DNA of 64,000 nt from G963665185 sp963665185 (lineage in GTDB: Bacteria; Desulfobacterota; Desulfovibrionia; Desulfovibrionales; Desulfovibrionaceae). The notes under the pieces were generated by a model. The model had not been told where the DNA came from. It made no database searches and was given only the letters and a program-made list of their open reading frames with translations. Each line of letters opens with the position of its first letter. Within the stretch, counting starts at the first letter, position 1. The translations under genes were made by a program, and so were the position numbers. Shown here piece by piece: positions 17,175 through 25,978 of the stretch. The stretch covers positions 1 to 64,000 of the forward strand of contig CAXXPO010000010.1 in NCBI GenBank assembly GCA_963665185.2. Direction: 5' to 3'.

Positions 17175-17642
17175 TCAGCTGCTTACCGCCCGGTCCAGAC
17201 ATTTGCGGCAAACGCCCTTGAGTACGGCCTGTTTTTCCATCACCCTGCCAATGGTTCCCGCGACTTCAGGCAACTCGACCATTTCGAATTCATCCCAGAC
17301 AAAATCATAAATGGTCTTGCATTGGGTGCATACAAAATGGTGGTGCGGCTCGAGTCCGGCATCGTACCGGGCCTGCCCCGCCTCCGCCTGAACACGGAAA
17401 ATCAACCCGCACTTCTCAAAGGTGGTCAGGGTACGGTAGACCGTATCCAAGGAAATGGTCGGGATGTCCTGACGTACTCGCCCATGCACCATTTCCGCGG
17501 AAGGATGGTCCGTGGACCGGGCAAGGTCGCGAAAAATGACCATCCGCTGATGGGTCATTTTAAGACCATTGTCCCGGCAGGCACTTTCGAAACGCCTGAT
17601 TCTCCGGTTGTACACATCTTCTGTAACACTGTGTTCTTGCAT
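17175..17642 (-). CDS. Fur-family transcription regulator, PerR-like
   Basis: A metal-dependent DNA-binding repressor that probably senses peroxide. The 155-residue protein has the Fur-type winged helix (LKMTHQRMVIFRDLARSTDHPSA, recognition region ISLDTVYRTLTTFEKCGLI) and the metal/dimer half with EPHHHFVCTQC and GVCRKC, the two CxxC pairs of the structural zinc site. The short length and its position by rubrerythrin and rubredoxin point to PerR rather than Fur. ATG 17642 has a GGAGGAG site; a GTG at 17654 would overlap that site. A palindrome over its own promoter suggests autoregulation. Confidence 0.9.
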   Translation of the reverse strand: MQEHSVTEDVYNRRIRRFESACRDNGLKMTHQRMVIFRDLARSTDHPSAEMVHGRVRQDIPTISLDTVYRTLTTFEKCGLIFRVQAEAGQARYDAGLEPHHHFVCTQCKTIYDFVWDEFEMVELPEVAGTIGRVMEKQAVLKGVCRKCLDRAVSS

Positions 17643-17658
17643 ACGCTCCTCCACAACT

Positions 17659-17699
17659 ATCTTAAATAAGATTAATACCTAATCCAGCAGCTGTGTCAA
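17659..17699 (-). promoter_or_regulatory. Promoter and palindromic operator of the PerR-like gene
   Basis: On the minus strand: -35 TTGACA (17699-17694, consensus), a 16-bp spacer, and -10 TATTAA (17677-17672). Directly after the -10 lies the palindrome ATCTTA-AA-TAAGAT (17659-17672), AT-rich and placed across the expected transcription start, where a Fur/PerR dimer would block polymerase. The promoter is clear; assigning the site to this regulator is inference. Confidence 0.7.
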
Positions 17700-17763
17700 G
17701 CACTTCATTGCGTATTTTTTGGCACTATGCAACCATACGTTTTACTCACAAGCGAGGGTATCG

Positions 17764-17931
17764 ATGCGAACCATTCTTATTCTGGCGGGATTATTTTTTC
17801 TGGTAAAACTGGCGGAAAAACGCATGCTGTCTGCACTGGGCAAGGAAAAGGGCCGCAAATCAGTGTTCTACCTCTGGCTGGTGTACACGGCGTTCGGGCT
17901 GTATCTTATTTTCAAGGGACACGGGGTATAA
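17764..17931 (+). CDS. Small membrane protein
   Basis: A 55-residue protein with two predicted membrane helices: ILILAGLFFLVKL near the start and FYLWLVYTAFGLYLIF near the end, joined by a basic loop (GKEKGRKS). GAGGG precedes the ATG. It is followed after 2 bp by the Nif11-like gene, so the two are probably translated from one transcript. The family and function are unknown. Confidence 0.55.
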   Translation: MRTILILAGLFFLVKLAEKRMLSALGKEKGRKSVFYLWLVYTAFGLYLIFKGHGV

Positions 17932-17933
17932 CG

Positions 17934-18170
17934 ATGTCTACCGACGAGGTACGCCGCTTTTTCAAAGAGCTCCCGAAAAAAAGCCAGCTCCGGGAAGATT
18001 TTGAACGGGCCATGGATTTTTCCGCAGGCCATGCCAATGTTCTGGAAAACATCGTCAGAACAGCAAAATTCCATGGTTTCGAATTCACTACGGACGAATA
18101 CGGGAAAGTGGCGGAAGAGCTTGCAGGAAGGTCCAGGCCCGCCGGAAAGGTCTGGTGGAAATTCTGGTGA
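17934..18170 (+). CDS. Nif11-domain-like small protein with Trp-rich C-terminus
   Basis: A 78-residue protein. The N-terminal part resembles the Nif11 domain: MSTDEVRRFFKELPKKSQLR, then VLENIVRTAKFHGFEFTTDEY (a helix leading to the G-x-x-F-T-x-x-E/D ending typical of the domain). Nif11 domains occur as leader regions of ribosomally made, modified peptides and also as small proteins of unknown role in nitrogen-fixing bacteria. Here the sequence after the domain is short and ends KVWWKFW, with three Trp in seven residues. No modifying enzyme is adjacent. It starts 2 bp after the small membrane protein. The domain call is by eye. Confidence 0.6.
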   Translation: MSTDEVRRFFKELPKKSQLREDFERAMDFSAGHANVLENIVRTAKFHGFEFTTDEYGKVAEELAGRSRPAGKVWWKFW

Positions 18171-18239
18171 CCGGAACGGCGTAACGGAAAAGACATCCGT
18201 ACGCACAGGCTCCACACCCTCCCCGTTCGGCGGGAAAAA

Positions 18240-18608
18240 TCAGCCGAGCAGCGCCTGAACAGCGGACAAAAACTCGTCGTGGGAAAAGGGTTTTTCCAGG
18301 ATTCCATCCGCTCCCAGCGTCCGGGCATACCCGAGATACGTGAAATTCCCCTCGCTTCCCCCGCTGGAGATGGCCAGAATAGGACACGCCCGTCCGTATT
18401 CCTTGAAATACGTGATGGTCTCTATGCCGTCCATCTCCGGCATGAATATGTCCACAACCATCAGGTGGGGCATCCCGTCTTCAATGACACGGGCTATGGC
18501 CTGCCTGCCGTTTTCGGCCTGTCGGATCTGATAACCGAGATTTTCGAGTATGCGGCTCATATAAAGCCGCGTCAGCCGATCATCATCAATCAGCATGATG
18601 CTCTTCAT
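18240..18608 (-). CDS. Single-domain response regulator (CheY-like receiver)
   Basis: A 122-residue stand-alone receiver domain. It shows the acidic pocket (LIDDDR near the start), the phosphorylated aspartate in VVDIFMPEMDG (about residue 53), the conserved Ser in LAISSGG, and the lysine in LEKPF. There is no output domain, so it acts by binding a partner when phosphorylated. No kinase is adjacent; the REC-REC-kinase protein at 31.0 kb is an orphan candidate partner but there is no direct link. Confidence 0.9.
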   Translation of the reverse strand: MKSIMLIDDDRLTRLYMSRILENLGYQIRQAENGRQAIARVIEDGMPHLMVVDIFMPEMDGIETITYFKEYGRACPILAISSGGSEGNFTYLGYARTLGADGILEKPFSHDEFLSAVQALLG

Positions 18609-18825
18609 GTTCCCCTCCCCTTTTTCCCATCAGGAATGGTAGCATCACAACAGAATGGGAACAAAGGAACCCGGCTTCATCACGGTTTGAAACAAGACAT
18701 TCAATCCCGAAGAATTTTCACCGGCCCACTCCATTTATCAAATGGCGTTTCAATGCCGGCAATCCCCAACGACAGTGCAAGCGACTGAAACAACGGGTTT
18801 GCTGATCCGGTACAGCCCCGGAGAA

Positions 18826-19887
18826 TCACAGCCTGGCAAGCTGCTGCAGAAGCCATCGCTCAAACCCTGCCACATCGACCCGCACGGCCACGCGAACCCG
18901 AGGGCCTGTCCCGCTACGTTGCAGCCAGACAGGCGCTTCCCGCAGCAAAGCCCCGCCATCCACATGCATCTCCTGAAAGTCGAACAAGCCGGGTGCAAGA
19001 AGCGCGGCCAGGGCCATGGGATCGTGCATGTGCGCTCCCGGCAGGCCGCGCACCACTGCGGACCACTCCACCCACGGATCCAGACGGCGGGCCAACCACA
19101 TCTGCCGGGCCTCTCCGGAATTTCTCAGGGTCTCCACATCAACGCGACGCAAAAACGCCTGGCTGGTGACATTTACCGGCACCACAACCACAGGAATCCC
19201 CGAGGAAAAAACAACCGCCGACGCTTCTGGGTCATACCACGTATTGAAGCGCAAGGTTGTTTCCCAGACATGGCCGGGAATATCCGGCGTGGAAAACCCC
19301 GCTGCCATATGCCCGTCTTCCCACGGCAGAAAAGCCCCGCCCATATGCACTATCCGCCCGATTCGCCCGGCAATTTCCGGAGCACGATCCAGAGCCAGGG
19401 CCAAATTGGTCAACGAACCGAGACACAGCACCACCAGATTCCCATCCCCGGCGAGCGCCGCCTGCACGATAACACTGGGAGCGTCGGGCAGGGACTCCTC
19501 CGTGGAAAACACCCACTCCTCCGCAACCCGCGGGTGCAGGCCCCTTTCTTCCCAGTAGACACGACCCTTTTCCCGTGCATGGGCAGCCAGAAACGCATGG
19601 TGGCCGTCCCGGTCGCGCAGCATGGCCCGCTCCGGTCCCAGGCCGACAAGCACGTCGGCCCTGCCCAACACGTTGAGCAAAATCCGGGAGTTGCTGGCCG
19701 AAGCGGCCGCACTGCAATTTCCAGGGCACGCGCACACAGCCACGATGTCCGCCAGGGAAGAACCCACTGCAGCAGCCAGGGCCACGCCGTCATCAACATC
19801 GGCAACCGGCATGCCCATGGCATTGTCCGTGTCGATAATCAGTGGAACAGGCTGATTGGATGGATTGATCGCAAAAGGAGTTTGCAT
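18826..19887 (-). CDS. Inosine/uridine-preferring nucleoside hydrolase family protein
   Basis: These calcium enzymes cut the N-glycosidic bond of nucleosides to give ribose and free base. The 353-residue protein has the family's Asp-rich metal site near the start (IIDTDNAMG, then ADVDDGVAL), the strand LVVLCLGSLTNLALAL, and VHMGGAF; the C-terminal metal-site region is MHDPMALAALL. The spacing of the first metal motif (DTD...DVDDG) is longer than the classic DTDxGxDD and marks a subfamily whose substrate I cannot name. The start at ATG 19887 gives MQTPFAI; it lacks a clear ribosome-binding site, and an in-frame ATG at 19977 is possible. No nucleoside transport gene is nearby. Confidence 0.82.
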   Translation of the reverse strand: MQTPFAINPSNQPVPLIIDTDNAMGMPVADVDDGVALAAAVGSSLADIVAVCACPGNCSAAASASNSRILLNVLGRADVLVGLGPERAMLRDRDGHHAFLAAHAREKGRVYWEERGLHPRVAEEWVFSTEESLPDAPSVIVQAALAGDGNLVVLCLGSLTNLALALDRAPEIAGRIGRIVHMGGAFLPWEDGHMAAGFSTPDIPGHVWETTLRFNTWYDPEASAVVFSSGIPVVVVPVNVTSQAFLRRVDVETLRNSGEARQMWLARRLDPWVEWSAVVRGLPGAHMHDPMALAALLAPGLFDFQEMHVDGGALLREAPVWLQRSGTGPRVRVAVRVDVAGFERWLLQQLARL

Positions 19888-20461
19888 GAGAAGAACATAC
19901 GAAAGTCGGCCCCGTTGGGACAGAACTTTTCCAGCCTTCCCCCAGCCATGGGCGAAAAAAAGGAAAAGGCGAGACATGATTAAAGCAGGCCACCTGTCGT
20001 AGGGGGGGGTGCCGTCCGTCTTGCGGGTAGGTTGGCGGGACAGGCGGCCTGCAGAGGTCGACCAGGAGGAGGATACTGCAATTGGCTTGGCAGCGGTCGA
20101 ACCTTGTGTGCAGCACTATCACAGACGTGCGGACAATGGAAACACACAAACATGTAAAAATATGTTAATATCCCGTATTTCAAGGAGAGAAATAAAGAGG
20201 AACCGCGGGAGAAGGAGGAGGAGGAGGAGAAGCCTTTTGCAAAAGGTCAGCTTGATTACAACCTGCAATTTGACAGGCTGCCGGGAAGGGTTTGAGAGCA
20301 AGGCGCGAGAAAATTCAAGGGCGACGCGTAGTTCCTGATACGCGAGAGTTTGAATTTTTTAAAGCAACGCAGCTATCGGGGCTTTGTAAGCAGTCTGTTT
20401 TTTCCTCCTCCCGCTCGCAGACTCTCCTGTTCACTTCCGCAGGACCGTCAGCACGGTTATT
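19888..20461. other. 574-bp intergenic region with purine tract, palindrome and a dispersed repeat
   Basis: No gene. It contains a (GGA)n tract at about 20213-20229, the palindrome CCTTTTGCAAAAGG at 20233-20246, and one copy of a dispersed repeat at 20254-20397, listed separately. The rest shows nothing clear. Confidence 0.5.
20254..20397 (+). repeat. Dispersed intergenic repeat, copy 1
   Basis: About 144 bp, matched in reverse orientation by a diverged copy at 30803-30947. Shared blocks are GAGCAAGGCGC, CGACGCGTA and CTGATACGCGAG. The centre folds: CGCGTA (20325-20330) with TACGCG (20339-20344), and outside that AAATTCAA (20311-20318) with TTGAATTT (20350-20357). The second copy keeps both stems although the outer arm sequence differs. 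No protein is encoded; it behaves like a small non-autonomous or RNA-structured repeat. Confidence 0.75.
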
Positions 20462-20947
20462 TCAACAGCGCGGCATGATGCGCTGAATCATGGGCGCATG
20501 CCCATGGCGCAGGGTAAGGATGGCCAGGCTTGGTTCGTGTTCTTGCAGACTTCCGGGGTTGAGCAGCCAGGTTGACTCCAGGCGCTCCCAGAAAAAACGA
20601 TGCGTATGCCCAAAGCACAGGATGTCGTATCCCGGCCCGAACGACTGGGCAACAGCGAACGGAACCTGGGAACGCGGTCCCCATCCATGGGTCACGCCGA
20701 TGTGAAAACCTTCCAGTTCCAGGTCCAGGGTATCGGGCAGTTCCGCGGCAAGATTGAATTCGCACATATTTCCGGCCACGGCATGGACGCAACCATGGCT
20801 GCCCAGCAACCAGTGGTAGAAGTTCAGACCGGTGATGTCGCCGCAATGGATCACCACATCTGCCTGGGAAATATGTTCATCGAACACGGCCACGTGCCAG
20901 GGGGTCGGCTCAAAGGCATGGGTATCGGAAAGCACGGCGATATTCAT
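20462..20947 (-). CDS. YfcE/MJ0936-type metallophosphoesterase
   Basis: A 161-residue cytoplasmic phosphodiesterase of the small calcineurin-like family (YfcE, MJ0936), which bind two divalent metals. All signature motifs are present in order: VLSDTH near the start, VIHCGDITG, AVAGNMC, VTHGWG, CFGHTHR and LNPGSL. Natural substrates of this family are generally unknown. It lies 21 bp downstream of the CHASE2 cyclase on the same strand and may share its transcript, which makes a nucleotide-related substrate tempting but unproven. Confidence 0.88.
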   Translation of the reverse strand: MNIAVLSDTHAFEPTPWHVAVFDEHISQADVVIHCGDITGLNFYHWLLGSHGCVHAVAGNMCEFNLAAELPDTLDLELEGFHIGVTHGWGPRSQVPFAVAQSFGPGYDILCFGHTHRFFWERLESTWLLNPGSLQEHEPSLAILTLRHGHAPMIQRIMPRC

Positions 20948-20968
20948 AATGTGAGGGTATGGCTGAGG

Positions 20969-23197
20969 TTATTTGGCGGTGAAGGTCCAGACTCCGTCCC
21001 ACTGCGCGGGCGGATGGACCGCCAGCGTTTGCAGTCGGTCCAGGTACAGTCCCACGGTTTTGTCCTCCGGATTGGCGGCAGCCAGAACCCGGGCCTTTTC
21101 CAGGCCCTCGGCAAAACGCCCGGAGCGGTAGTCATCGACCATTTCCAGGTAATCGGCCAGGTAGTCCAGGGGCTGCGGTTCCTGGATGGAAGCCAGCAGT
21201 TCGAAAATCTCCACGGCGTCGTTCTTGCCCTTGACCCTGACGAAGTCCAGGGTGCGGGTCCAGAAGTGCACTCCCACCCTGTCCTGGGTGTACTGGCTGA
21301 TGATGGTTCCCACGCCGTAGGTCTTGGTCAACCCTTCCAGCCGCGAGGCGAGATTCACGTTGTCGCCCATGACGGTATAGTCGAAGCGTTCCTGGCTGCC
21401 CATGTTGCCTGCGACCATATCCCCGGTGTTGATGCCTATGCCGATTGCCAACCGCGGGAGTCCCCGTTTTTCCAGGGAATGGTTGAGCATCTCCAGTTGG
21501 CGATGCATTTCCAGAGCCGTGCGGCAGGCTTCCACCGGATGATCGGGATACGGGTAAGGCGCACCGAACACGGCCATGACCGCGTCCCCGATGTATTTGT
21601 CCAAAAGCCCCTTGTTGTGCAGGACGATCCTGGTCATGACCGTAAGATAGTCGTTCAGGAGGGCCACCAGATGGTCGGGGCTGAGTCCTTCGGAAATGGA
21701 AGTGAAGCTGCGGATGTCGGAAAACAGAACGCTCAGTTCCAGCCGTTCCCCGCCCAGGCAGAGGCGGTCGGGGTTGGCCGTGACCTGCTCCACCACGTTG
21801 GGGTCCAGATATTTGGAAAAGGCGCTGCGGATCTGCTTTTTCTGCCGGTCGGAAAACAGATAGCGGTAGGTGTTCAGGGCCAGATAGGTTCCGGCGAAAC
21901 TGACCATGGGGTAGACCAGATTCAGCCAGTATTGTTTGGCCGTAAGGAAATACTGGTTGGCGTAGACGAACCCGATGGCCAGAACCGTAAAACTGACCAA
22001 CGTGACCACGGTCCGTGCCCGCCAGAGAAAAACCACGGTCACGGCCGCGAAAATCCAGATGCTCGCGATATCCATAAGCGGCGCCCACTCGGGACGGCGG
22101 ATGAAATCCTGGGTAAGCATGTTGTCCAGGGCCGTGGCGTGGATTTCCAACCCCGGATAAGCCACGCCGTAAGGCGTGACGCGCAGGTCGTACACTGTGG
22201 GCGCGGTCACGCCCACCAGCAGGTATCGGTTTTTGACAAGGTTGGGATCGGCGGTTCCGTCCAGAATCTTCCAGGCCGGAATGTGGGGAATGGATTGGGC
22301 CGGGCCGCGGTAGTTGAGAATCATGCGGCCTTTGGCGTCGGTGGGCACGAAGTGGCGCTCCCACTGAACCCCCACCAATCCGTTGCGCGTGACCAGCAGC
22401 ATGGGAGGGGCCTGGGGCACGGCCTGGCCGAACAGGGCTGCGGCCAGAGGCTGATAATATGTCCCGTTGAACCCGATGGCCATGTTGTAGCGCCGAATGG
22501 TTCCGTCCCGGTCGGGAATGATGTTGAAAAAGGCCTGCGCCCCGGCTGCCTTGGCCAGAAGCTCCAGGTTCGTGCGGGGCTTGAAAGCCTGGGGAACGGG
22601 CAGACCGTCGGGGCGGTCGGCGCCGTCGAGTTGCTTTTCAAAATACCGGGCTGCCTGGTCCAGGGTATTTTTGCCGTCCTCACGCGCGGAGGCGGGGTCG
22701 AGATTGAAATAATACCCAAGAATCTGGCGGGATTGCGCACCAAGAAGGGCACGAGCCAGCTGAACATCCTCGTTGGTTTCCCCCAGACGTTCCTTAAAAT
22801 AATCGCGCAGTTCCGCAGTGGGTTTCAGGCCGATGCGTTGGGCATTCCGGATGAGCCGCATCAGTTCCTGTCCTGCGGGGTTGGCCTGGGGTTCGGAAAA
22901 CACGATGTCGTACCCCACGGCCTTGGGGTGCAGGGCATCCAGCTTACGGGTGAGATCGGCAGTGATGGCACGATCCCAAGGCCAGCGTCCAATTTTTATA
23001 AGGCTTTCCTCGTCCACGGCAATGATGCTCACCTGCCGGCTGGTTTCCTGGACGCTCCTGGCCAGAAGGCGCAGGTCGAAAACACTGAGTTCCAACCGCT
23101 CCAGAAAACGGGGCTGTTCCAGATAGGCCCAGGTGCTCAGCGCGGCGATAACCACGGCGATGCAGGCGGGGATGAGCAGTTCCTTCAACTTTTTCAT
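20969..23197 (-). CDS. CHASE2-domain class III adenylate/guanylate cyclase
   Basis: A membrane sensor that should make cAMP or cGMP. The 742-residue protein has one N-terminal membrane helix (LIPACIAVVIAALSTWAYL), a large extracytoplasmic CHASE2 sensor domain (about 35-370; typical IIAVDEESLIKIGRWPWDRA and the end LLVGVTAPTVYDLRVTPYG), three closely spaced membrane helices (about 385-460), and a class III cyclase domain (about 505-665). The metal-binding aspartates are in LFSDIRSFTSISE and KYIGDAVMAVFG, and YTVMGDNVNLASRLEG is conserved. A short helical tail follows. The start at 23197 puts the anchor helix at the N-terminus; upstream in-frame sequence is not family-like and there is no strong ribosome-binding site. 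Confidence 0.92.
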   Translation of the reverse strand: MKKLKELLIPACIAVVIAALSTWAYLEQPRFLERLELSVFDLRLLARSVQETSRQVSIIAVDEESLIKIGRWPWDRAITADLTRKLDALHPKAVGYDIVFSEPQANPAGQELMRLIRNAQRIGLKPTAELRDYFKERLGETNEDVQLARALLGAQSRQILGYYFNLDPASAREDGKNTLDQAARYFEKQLDGADRPDGLPVPQAFKPRTNLELLAKAAGAQAFFNIIPDRDGTIRRYNMAIGFNGTYYQPLAAALFGQAVPQAPPMLLVTRNGLVGVQWERHFVPTDAKGRMILNYRGPAQSIPHIPAWKILDGTADPNLVKNRYLLVGVTAPTVYDLRVTPYGVAYPGLEIHATALDNMLTQDFIRRPEWAPLMDIASIWIFAAVTVVFLWRARTVVTLVSFTVLAIGFVYANQYFLTAKQYWLNLVYPMVSFAGTYLALNTYRYLFSDRQKKQIRSAFSKYLDPNVVEQVTANPDRLCLGGERLELSVLFSDIRSFTSISEGLSPDHLVALLNDYLTVMTRIVLHNKGLLDKYIGDAVMAVFGAPYPYPDHPVEACRTALEMHRQLEMLNHSLEKRGLPRLAIGIGINTGDMVAGNMGSQERFDYTVMGDNVNLASRLEGLTKTYGVGTIISQYTQDRVGVHFWTRTLDFVRVKGKNDAVEIFELLASIQEPQPLDYLADYLEMVDDYRSGRFAEGLEKARVLAAANPEDKTVGLYLDRLQTLAVHPPAQWDGVWTFTAK

Positions 23198-23438
23198 GAA
23201 AATCCAGATACATTTCCTTGCAAAGCCCGGAATCTCCCAAAACGGCCAGCCGGGCATTTTATTTCGCCACATGCACCCGGTATTCACGCCAGCGGAAAAT
23301 AAATCACTCCATCCGGTGGGATCGTGGTGAAATTCAAATATGCAGAACGAATCCCCGTGTGGCAAGAAAATGCTGGACCGGCTTCCCGGAAAAAACATGG
23401 AAAAGGCAGCCTGTCCGTTTTTTCCACATGGGCGACGC

Positions 23439-24626
23439 CTATTTCCGCACGGGAACCAGACTGTTCATCTCATCCATATAGGCCCGTTCCAGTTCGTTGA
23501 TATGGTCGATATTCCGGGTAAAGAGCAAATCCAGCCCAGGATGGGCGAAACGATGCAGCGAAACACCAGGATGGGAAACAAACCCGCGGGAAGCCTTGTG
23601 ACTGCCGCCCATGCCGGGATCGTACAACCGGATGCCTTGGGCGATGGCCCATTCGATGGGCGCGTACATGCACAATTCAAAATGCAGAAACCGAAGATCC
23701 CGTCGTGCCCCCCAGTAACGCCCCCACAGCCGTTCTCCCTGGCGCACGAACAGGGCCATGGCCAGGGGGTCCCGCTCTCCGGGTTTTTCCGCCAGCCCCA
23801 GCAGTACGGAAGCCCCGGCCGGGCCAAGCAGCCCGTTGAAAAACTCCTGCGTAAGAAATTTGCAGCTGTACAGACCGAATTTGCGATTGGTCCGGGCGTA
23901 AAGCGCATGTGCAAGCGCAAGAAGCTCCGGCGTGAACCCCTCCTGTCCGACAAAACGCACCGTTACGCCCTGGTCCGCCAATTCCCGCCGTTCCCTGCGA
24001 ATGGTCCGCCTGCGGTTGGCATTGAGCCGGCTCAGGTAGCCGTCGAAAGCCTGATAGCCCCTGTTTTCCCAAAGAAACGTCTGGTGTTCCCATTTTCCGT
24101 AGCCCTTCCGCCGGGCGTCCGCAGCGAATTGCCCGTCCGCGAACAGAAAGGACGCTCCGGACAGCCCCACCCTGCGCACCAGACCATCCACAGCCCCGTA
24201 CATGGCCGAAAGAATGGCCTCTTTCGGATCATCCGCCGGCATGGCTGTGCTTTGCGCGTCCAGCAGAAATCGATAGCCCGTCACCGGAGTGAACGGACTC
24301 ATGCCCACCAGCTTGGGGTAGTACCGCACGCCAAACCGCACGGCAGCTTCTGCCCAGACCTGGTCGAAGACAAACTCGCCCATGCTGTGCCCCTTGATGT
24401 ACAAGGGAGCCGCTCCCACAAGTTTGCCGTCCCGCCGTACCGCCAGATGAAACGGCAGCCAGCCTGTATTCAGCCCCACAGACCCCGAAGCTTCCAGCAG
24501 ATGGAGCCATTCCCAGGATAAAAAAGGCATGGAGGCCCCTGCCAGGCTGTTCCACTCCTGCGGTTTCACCTGGGACATGCCTTCCAGCCATTGTATATCC
24601 AATGCGGTCTGCGGTATTACAGTCAT
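23439..24626 (-). CDS. FemAB-like acyltransferase family protein (DUF482)
   Basis: A 395-residue protein of the peptidogalycan biosynthesis/recognition family (PF04339-like), with a GNAT-type fold related to FemAB aminoacyl transferases. Recognisable stretches are PFLSWEWLHLLEASGSVG near the start, LVGAAPLYIKGHSMGEFVFD, SPFTPVTGYRFL, RRTIRRERR and the C-terminal YDPGMGGSHKASRGF. The biochemical reaction is not established for this family; FemAB relatives add amino acids to peptidoglycan or related acceptors. ATG 24626 is used because the upstream extension is not conserved. It is divergent from the arginase gene across a 245-bp gap. Confidence 0.85.
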   Translation of the reverse strand: MTVIPQTALDIQWLEGMSQVKPQEWNSLAGASMPFLSWEWLHLLEASGSVGLNTGWLPFHLAVRRDGKLVGAAPLYIKGHSMGEFVFDQVWAEAAVRFGVRYYPKLVGMSPFTPVTGYRFLLDAQSTAMPADDPKEAILSAMYGAVDGLVRRVGLSGASFLFADGQFAADARRKGYGKWEHQTFLWENRGYQAFDGYLSRLNANRRRTIRRERRELADQGVTVRFVGQEGFTPELLALAHALYARTNRKFGLYSCKFLTQEFFNGLLGPAGASVLLGLAEKPGERDPLAMALFVRQGERLWGRYWGARRDLRFLHFELCMYAPIEWAIAQGIRLYDPGMGGSHKASRGFVSHPGVSLHRFAHPGLDLLFTRNIDHINELERAYMDEMNSLVPVRK

Positions 24627-24871
24627 ACGCCAATGGTATGCTTTCCGTTCTCTCGTGGCAATGCCGCCCCGCCGACAAACGAAGTGAAAAACATCCTGCA
24701 GCACAATCCACAAGACTTTTTTCCGATAATTCTGCGCATTTCACAGGGGCTGGAAAAGCATGCAACTCCGGCGTATAGACCTGCAGGGATTGTGGAGCAG
24801 ACTGCGTAATCCGGCTGTAACATCGCGGTGCTCTACTTTGCCGGCCATTGCATCGAAACCAAGGAAACAAC

Positions 24872-25840
24872 ATGATACAGCACAATACACACATCCATAT
24901 TCTCGGAGTGCCTCTGGATCTGGGGCTGTCCAAACTGGGTGCGGACATGGGCCCCACCGCCCTGCGCTACGCGGGACTCTATCAGGCCTTCGACCACGCG
25001 GGCTTCTCCTACGAAGATCATGGCGACCTGGACGTGCTCAAGAGCTTCACCCTGGACCGCCTGCCCCCCAAGGAACGCACCCGAAAACGCTTTGAAGAGA
25101 TCGTGCGGGTCAGCAGCAGACTGGCCGAGTTCGTCTACGAGACCGCTTCCAAGGGAGGATTTCCCCTCACGCTGGGCGGCGACCACTCCACATCCATCGG
25201 TTCCGTGGCCGGGCTGTCCAAGGCCTACGACCGGCTCGGCGTCATCTGGATCGACGCCCACCCCGACTCGAACACTCCGGAAACAAGCCCCAGCGGCAAC
25301 GTGCACGGCATGCCCCTGGCAACCTCTCTGGGCCACGGCTACAAGGAGCTGACCCATTGCCTGGGGTTTGCCCCGAAGGTCCGCTACGAAGACGTCTGCA
25401 TCGTGGGAGCCAAGGACATAGACCCCGACGAGCTGGCATTCCTGCATGCGCACGACGTCCGCATGTTCACCACCTTCGATATCCAGGACATGGGCATCGG
25501 TCCGGTCATCCGCCAGGCCGTGGAGCGTGTCAGCAAGCACACCGATGCGGTCTATGTCAGCTTCGATGCCGACGCCATGGACATGGAACTGGCTCCAGGC
25601 ACCGGAATCATGACCCGGGGGGGCTTGGACTACCGGGAAATTTCCTATATCATGCAATACATCGGCAGAAACGTGCATCTGGCCGGGGTGGACATGATCG
25701 AGGTCAACCCGCTGATGGACAAACGCAATGCCACTGCCGAATTATGCGTCGAACTCCTCATGTCCCTGCTGGGCGTAAAATATTCGGACTATGAAAAGAA
25801 ATACCTGCCCCACAACCAATGGGAAAACGGCAACGAATAG
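24872..25840 (+). CDS. Arginase family ureohydrolase, arginase-like
   Basis: A manganese enzyme that splits arginine (or agmatine) to urea and ornithine (or putrescine). The 322-residue protein has all three metal motifs: LTLGGDHSTSIG, WIDAHPDSNTPETSPSGNVH and SFDADAMD. The N-terminus GVPLDLGLSKLGADMGPTAL and the SNTPETSPSGNVHGMPLA segment match arginases more than agmatinases. The usual Pro after the last metal Asp is replaced by Met (MDMELAPGTG), a small oddity. The start at 24872 follows AAGGAAA. No ornithine or polyamine gene is adjacent, so the pathway role is open. Confidence 0.92.
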   Translation: MIQHNTHIHILGVPLDLGLSKLGADMGPTALRYAGLYQAFDHAGFSYEDHGDLDVLKSFTLDRLPPKERTRKRFEEIVRVSSRLAEFVYETASKGGFPLTLGGDHSTSIGSVAGLSKAYDRLGVIWIDAHPDSNTPETSPSGNVHGMPLATSLGHGYKELTHCLGFAPKVRYEDVCIVGAKDIDPDELAFLHAHDVRMFTTFDIQDMGIGPVIRQAVERVSKHTDAVYVSFDADAMDMELAPGTGIMTRGGLDYREISYIMQYIGRNVHLAGVDMIEVNPLMDKRNATAELCVELLMSLLGVKYSDYEKKYLPHNQWENGNE

Positions 25841-25978
25841 TAACCTTACGGCATCCCCGGCAGAACCTGTTCTCGAAACGAGTCTGCCGGGAAAACTGGA
25901 ATCCTTTTTTCCAGGGCCTTGCTCTCTCCCGGGCTTCCGCCTCCGGGGTAATCATCAAATTCTTCCAGGGAAAAACGC

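Noticed and set aside
20213..20229. (GGA)n tract as a possible microsatellite or regulatory site
   Set aside because: Too short to claim function; noted only in the intergenic entry.
20600..23302. 900-residue open frame on the plus strand
   Set aside because: Opposite-strand shadow of the phosphoesterase and CHASE2 cyclase genes, which have full family motifs.
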